Shown in pieces: positions 48,301 through 64,000 of a DNA stretch of 64,000 nt. Origin of the DNA: Phoronis australis. Taxonomy: Eukaryota; Phoronida; Phoronidae. The position numbers were made by a program, and so were the translations under genes. The notes below the pieces were generated by a model. That model was given only the letters and a program-made list of their open reading frames with translations. It was not told the origin of the DNA and did not search any database. Positions within the stretch are counted from its first letter, which is position 1, and each line of letters opens with the position of its first letter. The stretch is from assembly GCA_002633005.1 (NCBI GenBank), contig NMRA01000464.1:134131-198130 (forward strand), written 5' to 3'.

Positions 48301-50339
48301 CATTGACTCATAAGTTGTCAAGACATAAAAACACATCGAAGCGTTTTGCCTAATTTTTATCCTCTTCCACGAAAGAAGGATTCTACACTAACTTTTCACA
48401 CGGAATTCAGGTTTAGACGCCAAACCCCTAAAAAAATTACCAGATTCTGTCCTTAACATTTCAATTTATTTCAGCCAGTATTAAATTGCCAGACTCAGCT
48501 AATGCGATCATTACCCTGTACAACACAACAGGAGCTATCATTAACTGTGATATCGAGGACTAACAGCAATAGCAGTTGATGTAGAGAAGAATTGTCCAAC
48601 TACAGGATACCACTGCACATTGTCCAACTACAAGATACCACTGCACATTGTCCAACTACAAGATACCACTGCACATTGTCCAACTACAAGATACCACTGC
48701 ACATTGTCCAACTACAAGATACCACTGCACATTGTCCAACTAAAAGATTCCACTGCACAACAATTCCCACATGACCTTAAGTACATGTTGTGTCTGCACC
48801 TTGTTTTCCTTTGGTGCAGTCTCTCACAAATGCGTCAGAAGTGCAAAATATGATCTCCCTGAAACGGAACAAATTGCAGAAAAGTGGCCTTCATTCTTTT
48901 TTGTGGTGGAGTTTAAGCGTAATCATCTTGAGGCTTCAGAGGCTATAATACAGGTTAACCCTTTTTTATGCCGACCATAGTAGTGTTCCAAAAAACTGCA
49001 GCACTGTCGACAGCAACAACAGCAGTGGCGCACGAGCGTCCTACCCATTTCTGTCACAGCTCATCCTGTTCCAGTTGCCGCCAAATTTGCCAAAATCCCT
49101 CACCATAGTATACTGAATACCACATATGGAGAACAACGTTAAGAACAATTCATTGGCAATGAAAACCACAGTGCTTAAAGAAAAGTAGCACCATAGCATG
49201 AAAATGGGAGCTGTTGACATGTATGGACCAACTTTCAACCGTGTGGTTGTGACATCAATCACTGTGCTTGGATGCAGTTATTTTTGGGTGCAGTTATTTG
49301 AGTACTCGTTGTTTGACTGTGCATTTCTAAAATCGCCCTTTTTACTGACACAGATTCAATTTATCCTTTTTCTGTCTCTCTTCTCCACATCCATAATTTA
49401 TTAGGACCAGAAGAGCGCTTCACACTAAAATATCTCCAATGTAACTGCTAATACATGTTTTGGTTCAAGTATAACCCGAAGATCTTGATGTTGGACCGCA
49501 AGCTCAGTTCTTGTCAGCGACAGCTCGATAATTGGTTTTTACCTTACATGTGATACACTCGTGGGTGAAGCCAGAGAAGCTTGCGTTGCCTAGCACATAC
49601 GACATTCAATGAATAGTGTGTGGGTTGCTGGTGCATTTGTGAGCCTTATTTGCCCAATGTAGATTTTGAAACAATCGGCATAACATTCAATGTGCAATGC
49701 ATTTTTCTAACAGCAGAACTGATTTTATGTTGTTTGTTGGTCTGGCCCTAGTGAAGATCTTGTAGGGCTCGACATAAGGGAATAAACTTTCGAGAATACG
49801 AGTGTAGAATAGAAGAAAATTGGCCCCACTCCTACGGGTGGTCGACATGTGACTTCTTTGGTTGCCAGTTTTTACTAGGTCTAATTCGGAAACACAAATG
49901 CATATACGCCATCATTTGTATTTGTGAGTGAACATTGCCGCTTGTGTAGAGCACCATCTTGTAGTCTGGACGGTCATTGTACAGGATTCATTGACATATC
50001 CTACTACAGTAAATGTGAATGATCAACTATAGGGATTCCAGAAAGTCTTGCTGCAGGACCTTTACAGTAAGTTCGTTGTAACCAAAGTTTGCTGTACTTA
50101 AATCTAATTGTATACACTACAGTTGGTTTGTGACTTGTGTAATGGAATGTTATAAGCGACTATAATATTTGGAAAACATTCATCTTGCCATTTTAGCGAA
50201 GCCAAAGTCTCTGCAAAGTATGTGCCGCAACGTGATTCGACGCAAGTTAGGTAGCAAGCTCTTACAAGCCAAGATCACACAGCTACCAATTCCAAGTACA
50301 CTACAGGACTTTCTGCTGTTCCATGCATCCAATGTATGA
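45157..50339 (+). CDS. ASB1/ASB12-like ankyrin-repeat and SOCS-box protein (gene, 5-6 exons)
   Basis: Exons join into a protein of about 300 residues, the usual size for ASB1 (335) and ASB12 (309). It has an N-terminal helix pair (HVAASKGRLGELEKLMKQ), ankyrin repeats (GCTPLRCAATAGHLDC; GADVNAVDRKGQTPLLVAVM; GADPDGS...SPVFVAASDGRHDIL; SGANVN...LLLSYGADP) and a C-terminal SOCS box (PKSLQSMCRNVIRRKL...LPIPSTLQDFLL). Family knowledge: the ankyrin part recruits a substrate, the BC box (SLQSMCRNVI) binds Elongin B/C and the LPxP element contacts Cullin 5, so the product should be a cytoplasmic E3 ligase receptor. Sure exons are 45,157-45,316, 46,440-46,660, 47,682-48,003 and the SOCS exon near 50,197. 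The linking exon(s) between 48.4 and 49.0 kb are uncertain, with a frame problem at about 48,550. The ATG at 45,157 has an in-frame TGA 21 bases upstream. The closest human relative could be ASB1 or ASB12. Confidence 0.87.
45475..45762. mobile_element. MITE in intron 1 with TTA target duplication (PIF/Harbinger-like)
   Basis: It begins CGATTCTCCAATTTGGGACA and ends TGTCCAAATTGGAGAATTG, about 20-bp inverted ends. It is flanked by TTA on both sides (45,475-45,477 and 45,760-45,762). Inside, the word CCCAAATTC.AGA recurs three times. Length is 282 bp with no coding content. A 3-bp TWA duplication is typical of PIF/Harbinger elements. Confidence 0.6.
46440..46660 (+). CDS. ASB-like gene, exon 2 (ankyrin repeats)
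   Basis: Two ankyrin repeats: AGHLDCIQFLLGLGADVN and GHRKCVECLLEHGADPDG. The phase-1 start matches exon 1 and the phase-0 end matches exon 3. The acceptor is a tandem CAGCAG. Using the first AG gives AATAGH, as in ASB1; the second would drop one alanine. Donor GAG-GTACGA. Confidence 0.9.
47682..48003 (+). CDS. ASB-like gene, exon 3 (ankyrin repeats)
   Basis: Reads LLVASGANVNKPQIIVG..., then CARLLLSYGADPSYE, ...VDPVLLQMLYNAGL and VVLNLLY. Length 322 bases, ending in phase 1 at a strong donor (ATG-GTAAGC). Acceptor TATATTTTAG. The pattern of an ankyrin repeat followed by a longer linker matches the ASB1/ASB12 layout. Confidence 0.9.
48475..48591 (+). CDS. ASB-like gene, probable exon 4 with an apparent one-base frameshift
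   Basis: Behind a good acceptor (ATTTATTTCAG) the phase expected from exon 3 gives ASIKLPDSANAIITLYNTTG then AIINC, in ankyrin style (compare LLIDFGANIYLPS in ASB12). It then stops at TAA 48,561. From 48,551 a frame displaced by one base continues the repeat as YRGLTAIAVDVEKN, which looks like the expected end of the same ankyrin repeat. A missing base near 48,550 explains both readings. It may be an assembly error, an allele or a real lesion. No clear donor is visible before the 28-bp tandem repeat that starts at 48,592. Confidence 0.55.
48592..48759 (+). repeat. Minisatellite, 28 bp x 6
   Basis: Six units of TTGTCCAACTACAAGATACC-ACTGCACA, nearly identical. It directly adjoins the ankyrin exon at 48,475 and lies before the candidate exon at 48,820. 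Open frames through it read only the repeat. Confidence 0.95.
48820..48953 (+). CDS. ASB-like gene, candidate alternative exon
   Basis: Bounded by a good acceptor (TTTGGTGCAG) and donor (ACAG-GTTAAC). It is open in the phase left by exon 3 and encodes SHKCVRSAKYDLPETEQIAE... to ...EASEAIIQ. It ends in phase 0, so it can join the SOCS exon only through the second acceptor at 50,202. No ankyrin signature is evident. It may be a real linker exon, an alternative exon or chance. Confidence 0.35.
50197..50339 (+). CDS. ASB-like gene, SOCS-box terminal exon
   Basis: Encodes KPKSLQSMCRNVIRRKLGSK, then the Cullin-5 side element LPIPSTLQDFLL and a TGA stop at 50,337-50,339. Two acceptors compete: CATTTTAG (exon from 50,197, needs phase 1) and GCGAAG (exon from 50,202, needs phase 0). 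Which is used depends on the preceding exon. Confidence 0.85.
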
Positions 50340-50870
50340 CACCATCTGTTTGGGGATTTCATTTGCTGTACACCCAGTTTGTACACAGTACAGCGGATGG
50401 GCGAGCACCAAGTTTATGCAGATCTCTAAAGCTTGTGATATTTTCCATTTATCAAATTGATTTTGGTAATAAGGATGGAAAGTGATTACGTCACACCTTT
50501 AGCTACTGCTCCAAATTGGTGGCCAACAATATCATAGTGGCTTATTCACATTGTGCTAACCAGCAACATTCAACAAAAGAAACTTATTAAAATCTGAATT
50601 TCGTGCCACATCTGTTAACCAAACAGATTAATTTATTACCTAGTGTTTTCAAAGAAATCACTGGTAATTTTCCAGATCCAGCTTTTGTCCCAATGCAACT
50701 TCAAATAGAAGGGACAAGAATTTAGGAATCTCCAAGACTATCCCTGTACGGCGACGTCACACTTTCCATCTCTATTGCTCATTACAATTATTGAATAAAT
50801 CCAGGGACTATCCTGCTTTCAATCTAAGCTCTATAAGTATTTCCTGTGCAATAAATTTGAAGTTTAATTT
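50340..50870 (+). other. Probable 3' untranslated region of the ASB-like gene
   Basis: Non-coding sequence after the stop, with two AATAAA hexamers at 50,794-50,799 and 50,850-50,855 in the sense direction. The exact cleavage site is not determinable by eye. Confidence 0.45.
50850..50855 (+). terminator. Candidate poly(A) signal of the ASB-like gene
   Basis: AATAAA about 510 bases after the stop. A second one lies at 50,794-50,799. Confidence 0.4.
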
Positions 50871-50926
50871 AACCATTGTCCGTTTTCCAAAATGATCAGA
50901 CAAACACTACTTCAAATATACTTTCA

Positions 50927-50932
50927 TTTATT
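50927..50932 (-). terminator. Candidate distal poly(A) signal of the GPATCH8-like gene
   Basis: AATAAA on the minus strand, 1,327 bases downstream of the stop. Nearer candidates lie at 51,680-51,685 and 51,625-51,630. If this distal one is used, the two genes' 3' ends nearly meet. Confidence 0.35.
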
Positions 50933-50934
50933 TT

Positions 50935-52258
50935 AGAAATAATAATTATCCATTGCTTGCAATCACTAACAAATGATAAATGCCTGCTGAGCAAAATATT
51001 CTCCTCAAAGTAAATCTCCAGACAGCATTATTCCAGACTGCATTATTGCAAAAGATCACCTCATCTTTGCACCTCTTAATGAAGCTCACCACCATTTTTG
51101 AAGCCATCACTTTAGGAAACACACTTCACAGGTGTAAGCAGTTGAACCTTTTGCAGACTCAAAAATTTACAATAAAAGCTTAAGGAAATTCCAAGGTAAA
51201 CATGTTGGCAGAATAACATTCATTCCATCTTCTCCTATGACCTCCCCTAGCCCTGCTATACAACCAAGACTACAAGTACATGTGAGCTCAAGTGGCATAC
51301 CCAGCTTCAGTTCCAGCATAACAACATACGTGCTTCCCTCAAGAATGCTGCGAAATTGGGATATAAGCGTAAACCCCAATGCTGCAGCTGCCTGTTCAGT
51401 TCATTCAGACAGAAACAACATATAAATTCTATTAGTTGAACATACAAACCACCAGCAGATACACAATTGCCTTCTCGCTTAACTAACCGGTTTATCAGCA
51501 AAAATATACCAGTTGCATCACTCTAAAAACTATGTAAAGAGGGCAATGCTGACATGTGGCTATTGTTGGGCATTGTCTATCAAAAGTTAAAATTCTACCA
51601 AGCAATGCTTATTGTTAAGCATAATTTATTTTCAACTATTCAATGTAGTGACTGTACAAGGTGCATACACTTGACAGTATTTATTTACAAACTTGGTCTA
51701 ACCAATATGTACAAAATTGGTCTAGAGGGTGCCTTGGTCACATTGTCTCTACAATATGTACAAGTTAGGGACTCGGCGAAAACCCGAGACACAAGTAGAA
51801 CAGGCAAACTCAACAGAATGGGATCAAGAATACACAAAAATACGGTAAACAAAAGCTGCATGAAAAGAAATGCCTGAAGCAAACTGACAACTGCAGGAAT
51901 GACACATTTTAATGCTTCAGATGACTACTACCAGTGTTTGCTGTGGAGCAAGCACTGCTTGTTATCTTTTTTACATTTGTAAACATTGTGAAGTCGCATC
52001 AGTTGTTGCATCTTTGCTGAACTTGTTCTTGTTCATGCAATCATCTCTTCAGATAATTTGGATTCAGCTTTTCTCAGATAAAATCTCTTGGATCAAACTC
52101 TTGTGTGAATTTCACTACCAAACCTATTCTGGCCCTCTTTACAAAATAACAGAACTTCATTTTACATGACAACCCTTAACAGCCCTAGAAAAAGACACTA
52201 AGCTTTTTAATAGTGAATGATAAATGACTGATTGCACTGAGCACTTCGTACCAAACAT
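50935..52258 (-). other. Probable 3' untranslated region of the GPATCH8-like gene
   Basis: No recognised coding exon on either strand. It lies directly downstream of the minus-strand stop and holds three minus-strand AATAAA hexamers. A long 3' UTR is usual for GPATCH8 in vertebrates. Confidence 0.4.
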
Positions 52259-59574
<7,316 letters not shown>

Positions 59575-59579
59575 CTAAA

Positions 59580-62500
59580 AGACGAATGAGCAGCATTAGA
59601 CCATCGCTATGACAACTGTAGGGGGCGTCATGCAACCACTGGTACCTCTAATAGCGGCTAGCCGGGCTTACTTACAGCGCACGGCACGAATGTTCCAACT
59701 AAGTGAACAAGACTATGAAAAACGGAACAAAAAGCAAAAGCGAGAATGACATTAACTACTACCAACAGAGGGGGTCGGGTGACTCCGTGTGCATGTGTCC
59801 GTGGGTATGGACGCGTATGCGTCAAATTCGTGACCACACAAGGGAATGGGTTAGTAGTTGTACTATAGCAATCACCTAAACCCAAATGAAAGAAGACTTG
59901 ACGGTGCCACATACATGGCAAAAGGTGAAAAGCCAGAATAGAACATATAATACTAGAATAAGTTTAGAGTTTCTTCAGCTGTCCTGTCAGGACACAGTTT
60001 AACGATTGTATCTGCTCAAAACAGTTAGTGTTCTGTGAGTTAGATGTGAATATAAATGAAGAAAAAACAAACAACAAAGGCAGTGTTCACAACAGCAAAG
60101 AGGGTAAACGAAAGAGAGAGAGAGAGGCGGTAATTACTGGAGGTTGAAACAGAGAGAGTGGGCCGGCTAGACATCGTAGTATGCAAGACTTCACAAACCT
60201 AACTGGACAAGACACAGCAGCCGTACGTACGCACGTACGTCATACACGATTATCGTTTTAAAAGAGAACACCATAGCAATGCAAAGAAAAATGTAAGTCG
60301 TCACGCTCAAATACGTATATATATATATATTACCGGGCAAACCGAATTACCAAGACTCCGCAGTACCCTGCTGGGGGAAAACAATAAGGCATGTCAGTTT
60401 AACAACAGACACACATAAGTTACGCCAGGGACCGGTTCAACATTACTGAGGCTAAATCACACCAGGTGTCGCCATGAGCTGGCACTGGTGACATCTGCCT
60501 CACTAATATCAACGATCATCAATGTTTAAACTTTGAAAAACATTTAAAACTGAACATGAAAAAACATAATTATTACGTTTACTGCAAAATATGCACAGCA
60601 AAACATGACATTCTAACTTATGACCCTTCTGCAAACTACTAACACAGATACTTGTAATACTGTCCAATAATTATAAGGTGGTGACTGGTAAAAATGCAAC
60701 ACCACAATAAGAAATGTGATATAGTATTTGTGGCCAGTTCATTACGTGTCACATTGTTGATAGGTATCTTGCACACTACACCGACGATCAAAAACAAAAA
60801 AGCGTATCCAGCAAACAAACCAACCAACAAACAAGGCATACTAAATAAAATTCTTAACTACGCAAACACATAATTATCGCCAATCTGAAAACGCAGGTTC
60901 TTGTATTGCTGTCAAAGAGAAAAGTATACAATGAAAACATGGGTATGAACCAAAGAACACTATATAACTCATTCAACACCTCTTAAAAACAAACAGCCCA
61001 TACCAACAGGGATATTGGTATGAGGACTATTGTAAACCAGTGGTGAACATTTGCAGTAGAGTTACAACACACACGCACAGCAGCGCTACCTAGCAAGTGA
61101 TGCAATCACTAGAAGATTATGTGTGTGCAGGTTTGTGCAATTTTCAAAACGGTCTCATTTCGGTACTCAGATGTACGCCATCACTACACAACTATATGGT
61201 CAACAGATGCATGCAAAACATAGCACTGTCACTAGGGTAGGCCAGAGAAGCTGAAAGCACCCAAGGAAATGCTTACACTATACCAGTTACAATATAGATA
61301 CACGTACATACAGAGACAGATCAAACTGTTAACTCGCTAATACCAAGGCTGGGGTTAAATGGCGAAAAACACAACACAAATTCATACAGTAGGCTATCGT
61401 TGAGGTGACTGCAGAGAAGGGCCACAGGGCCCTTCAATGCTACACATACGGTAACAGTAGGGATTCTGTTTACTATCTCCAATCATTCATACTCAAGAAG
61501 CAATGGAAATCTGCTCAGTGGAAAGGCTATGTATACATACAAAGTTACAGTCTTACTTGATGAAATCACCATGTTATAGAAAAGAAAGATTACCTGGTTC
61601 TTAACCATAATCTACAGAAGAAAACAGGTACAATTTAGTTGCTGTGCCTAATTATTAAAGACTTCCTTGAGTATAATTTCTAGCTGATATTCAATTTGCA
61701 TTATGCTGTTTATTCCACCTGGTAAAGTGTCAAACTTGAGTACCACACTTTCAAATATATCTGATTAATCATTGAGTTGCAATATCTGACAAACTTGAAT
61801 AATTATTTGCTAAGTAACTGAAAGTTCTGTATATTACTAGACAAAAAATTAGGAGAAAAAACAAAGTGACTAACCACATAGTTAGTTTCAACATCTACTA
61901 CAAAAGGTTGTTAGTTCAAAATCCCAACAAGTGGAACGCTTAACTAAGAAGCTACTTATCTAAAGAATGAAAGTGCAAACTGCAACACAGTTACCTTTAC
62001 AAAACATTGTAGTGGAAGAAAAAATCAAAAATTAAGTGAACAATTAGCATATTCTATTGTTAAAATGGAAGAACCGACATATCTGTGCATTTGTGAAAAG
62101 GGAAGTGCAAGGAGCCAACTTACTTGTGTACCTGTCGTTTAATTTATAGATTTGTTAGAGGCAGTTGAACATATCAATCAAGCAATTTACACAAAGTACC
62201 ATGAAAAAATATGTAAATTCAAATCGTATTTTGTTTTGTGAATTAATTTCCACTTAAGAATTTATAATGTACTTTATTAAACATGTGCAATGATCAAATG
62301 TTTAATTGTGTCAGCATACACTGGTACAAACAATTGCTTCCCACTCCAAGCAACAAGCATGCACAGACAGACCTAGCTAACTTCAGCCTAGTTAGTGAGC
62401 AAGTCACAAGCCACCCCCTGGCATGCTGGTTCACATTGGCATGACAACAAATGTCATTTTAGCTCCAGTTTAAGGTTATCTAGGATCCTAGACAAATGGC

Positions 62501-64000
62501 CAAGTTTAGCTAACTTCGGAAAATCATATCCCAGAAATGGCTGTTTGGGTTCACACGAAACTTTCATATACTATGGTTCATAAACTGTTCTCCGATACAC
62601 TACTAGAAACTTTTTCAAAATGTCATATTTTTGCATGAGGGGTTCTCAGAAATGGGGCTTCTATGATTTTCATGGAAAGTTGAGTTTTTGAGATTTCATC
62701 TTAACCAATTATATCAAATGAAATTTGGTCACATCTTTGATACTATTGTTGTGTTGTCGACATAACTTTCTTTTCGTTAAATTTTACTAAAAAGACAACA
62801 CCACTTGACCCAATTAATAACAGATTGATAAAAAGTCAAATGCTACAGGCCTTGTAACTGCAGTTTTGTAGAAATTTGGCTAAAATTAGTAGATAAACAG
62901 ACTTGTTGATTAAGTACTACATAACCTTACTAATTATTAATAATTATTAATAACCACGAGTCATCTTAGGTAAGTACTTTTAAAAGATATGGTACGGTAA
63001 AATCTCACTAATTTCGGACAAAAACAATTTTTTTATTTTGAAAGCCTCCTAACACTGTTGGGAATGCCCACAATTTCTCAGAAACATTGCCACATGGTAG
63101 CTGTGGTGGGGAGCTTCAAAAATGATGAAACATTTATTTAGTGTTACTTATATTTTCTGGGAAATATAAATTCACGTATTAACCATATTGTGTCCTAATT
63201 GATGAGATGTTACCGAAAGCCGGATAAATTTCTTGGTCCCCAAGGGGTGTCTCGTGACTCGGTATAGTCCAACGGAAGTTAAGGAGTCGTTACAACCAGC
63301 TAGTCAAGACTGGACAGCACGCACACATGACCGGGTACTTGCCTTGGCTGAAGACCTGCCAACAAACTATCAAGGCTAGTTAAGAACACTGCCAACAGGG
63401 GGCTTTGTGGTCACAAACATACATCGCTGAACAAAGGTGACTCAACCACTAGGTATTTTTCATTCACAACTCAAAGCACCAAATGTTTTGCAAACTGTCA
63501 AATTCTAAGCCAGCTACACAGGTTACTGGGACAGTCTTTGAGGAAAAAATAAAACTGCCCATGTGTCCATGGCAAGCCACACATCATCTCAACAATAGCC
63601 TTTTTGATATGTACATAAAAACCAAAACTGTGCAGGTTACAAAACGCATAACAGACATCCAAGAAACGAGTCAAGAAAGAGGTTTTTATGGACAGAGCAA
63701 GAAACGGGGTGTTGCGAGTCAAAGCAAAACGTGGCACAAACCAAATTCATCACAACTACACAGGCAAGTCAAGAGAGAAGACAGACGGGGTTAAAACAGA
63801 AAAAATAACCGTTTAATTTTAACAAAAAGGTTTCCAGCAAGAATATGTATGTATATACATCCGGTGACCGCCCTGACAACTCACCATCCCCGTTTTATTT
63901 ATAATCTGTCAAACACAAAGAGGAAAGTCTGAGTTTTTATTTGTTGAGTGCCCTTCAAGGTCACATGACTATCCAACATTATCACTACTATTACCAAACA
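59580..64000 (-). other. Probable intron of the GPATCH8-like gene; no firm exon seen
   Basis: I searched the minus strand for a G-patch (G.xLLxxxGW..G.GLG) and for the first GPATCH8 zinc finger and found neither. Exon-like short segments with splice borders occur at 59,673-59,709, 60,35x-60,395, about 60,868-60,914 and 61,594-61,611, but no family match supports them. Simple repeats (GA)n near 60,108 and (TA)n near 60,317 are present. Confidence 0.45.
62600..62900 (+). repeat. Dispersed repeat fragment (pairs with 20,870-21,090)
   Basis: ATATCAAATGAAATTTGGTC, ATCTTTGATACTATTGTTG, TTAAATTTTACTAA and AAAAAGTCAAAT occur in the same order as at 20,888-21,030. Upstream, GCATGAGGGGTTC and TGATTTTCATG are the inverse of the words seen at 22,030-22,060. 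Confidence 0.5.

Noticed and set aside
48592-48759. Regularly spaced repeats as a CRISPR array
   Set aside because: Units abut without spacers, and the DNA is eukaryotic.
48592-48853. Frames reading LSNYKIPLHIVQLQDT repeats
   Set aside because: Read-through of the 28-bp minisatellite, although one of them is continuous with the shifted ankyrin frame.
59673-60914. Chain of short exon-like segments (minus strand, ~60.9, ~60.4 and 59.7 kb) whose phases can be made to fit
   Set aside because: Each is only 37-47 bases, the joined peptide has no likeness to GPATCH8, and with three frames to choose from a fitting chain is easy to find by chance.

Overview
The window is animal nuclear DNA. Its genes are split by introns with good GT/AG borders and matching phases, and the space between them is AT-rich and full of decayed transposons, foldback elements and satellites. 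The protein families (an ASB-type ankyrin/SOCS-box protein and a GPATCH8-like zinc-finger/RS protein), the L1-type LINE and the many short palindromes such as TAGGCCTA and TACATGTA suggest a marine invertebrate, perhaps an echinoderm or hemichordate. The species cannot be fixed from the sequence alone.

Layout. About 0-45 kb holds no intact gene that I recognise. It contains a 5'-truncated L1-type LINE (5.0-7.3 kb), a diverged segmental duplication (9.7-11.5 and 25.1-26.0 kb) with a pogo-like HTH remnant and a CR1-like LINE tail in the first copy, and a satellite-bearing repeat family (13.1-15.2, 21.5-23.1 and 38.5-39.8 kb). It also holds a small LTR element with a tRNA-like promoter (20.1-20.5 kb), foldback elements (23.7-24.6, 41.2-41.7, 42.8-43.4 and 43.8-44.1 kb), a broken THAP zinc-finger exon (28.0-28.3 kb), two short hAT-like elements (29.8 and 34.2 kb) and several microsatellites.

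The gene-bearing part is 45-60 kb. A plus-strand ASB1/ASB12-like gene (45,157-50,339) encodes ankyrin repeats and a C-terminal SOCS box, so it probably supplies a substrate receptor for an Elongin B/C-Cullin 5 ubiquitin ligase. Its fourth exon shows a one-base reading-frame problem. A minus-strand GPATCH8-like gene (stop at 52,259, exons to at least 59,574) encodes a C2H2 finger, a conserved '[11 protein letters not shown]' block, Lys-rich and RS tracts and a Pro/Gln-rich tail. Its G-patch exons must lie beyond base 64,000. The two genes converge, and their candidate poly(A) signals lie about 70 bp apart near 50.9 kb.

The most unusual structure is the satellite family. Each of three roughly 150-bp modules in a roughly 448-bp higher-order unit opens with a motif like the CTCF core (CCACTAGRKGGC). 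Two arrays 25 kb apart keep the same register and both end beside a short hairpin. This could be a transposon-borne supply of architectural-protein sites, but binding is untested.
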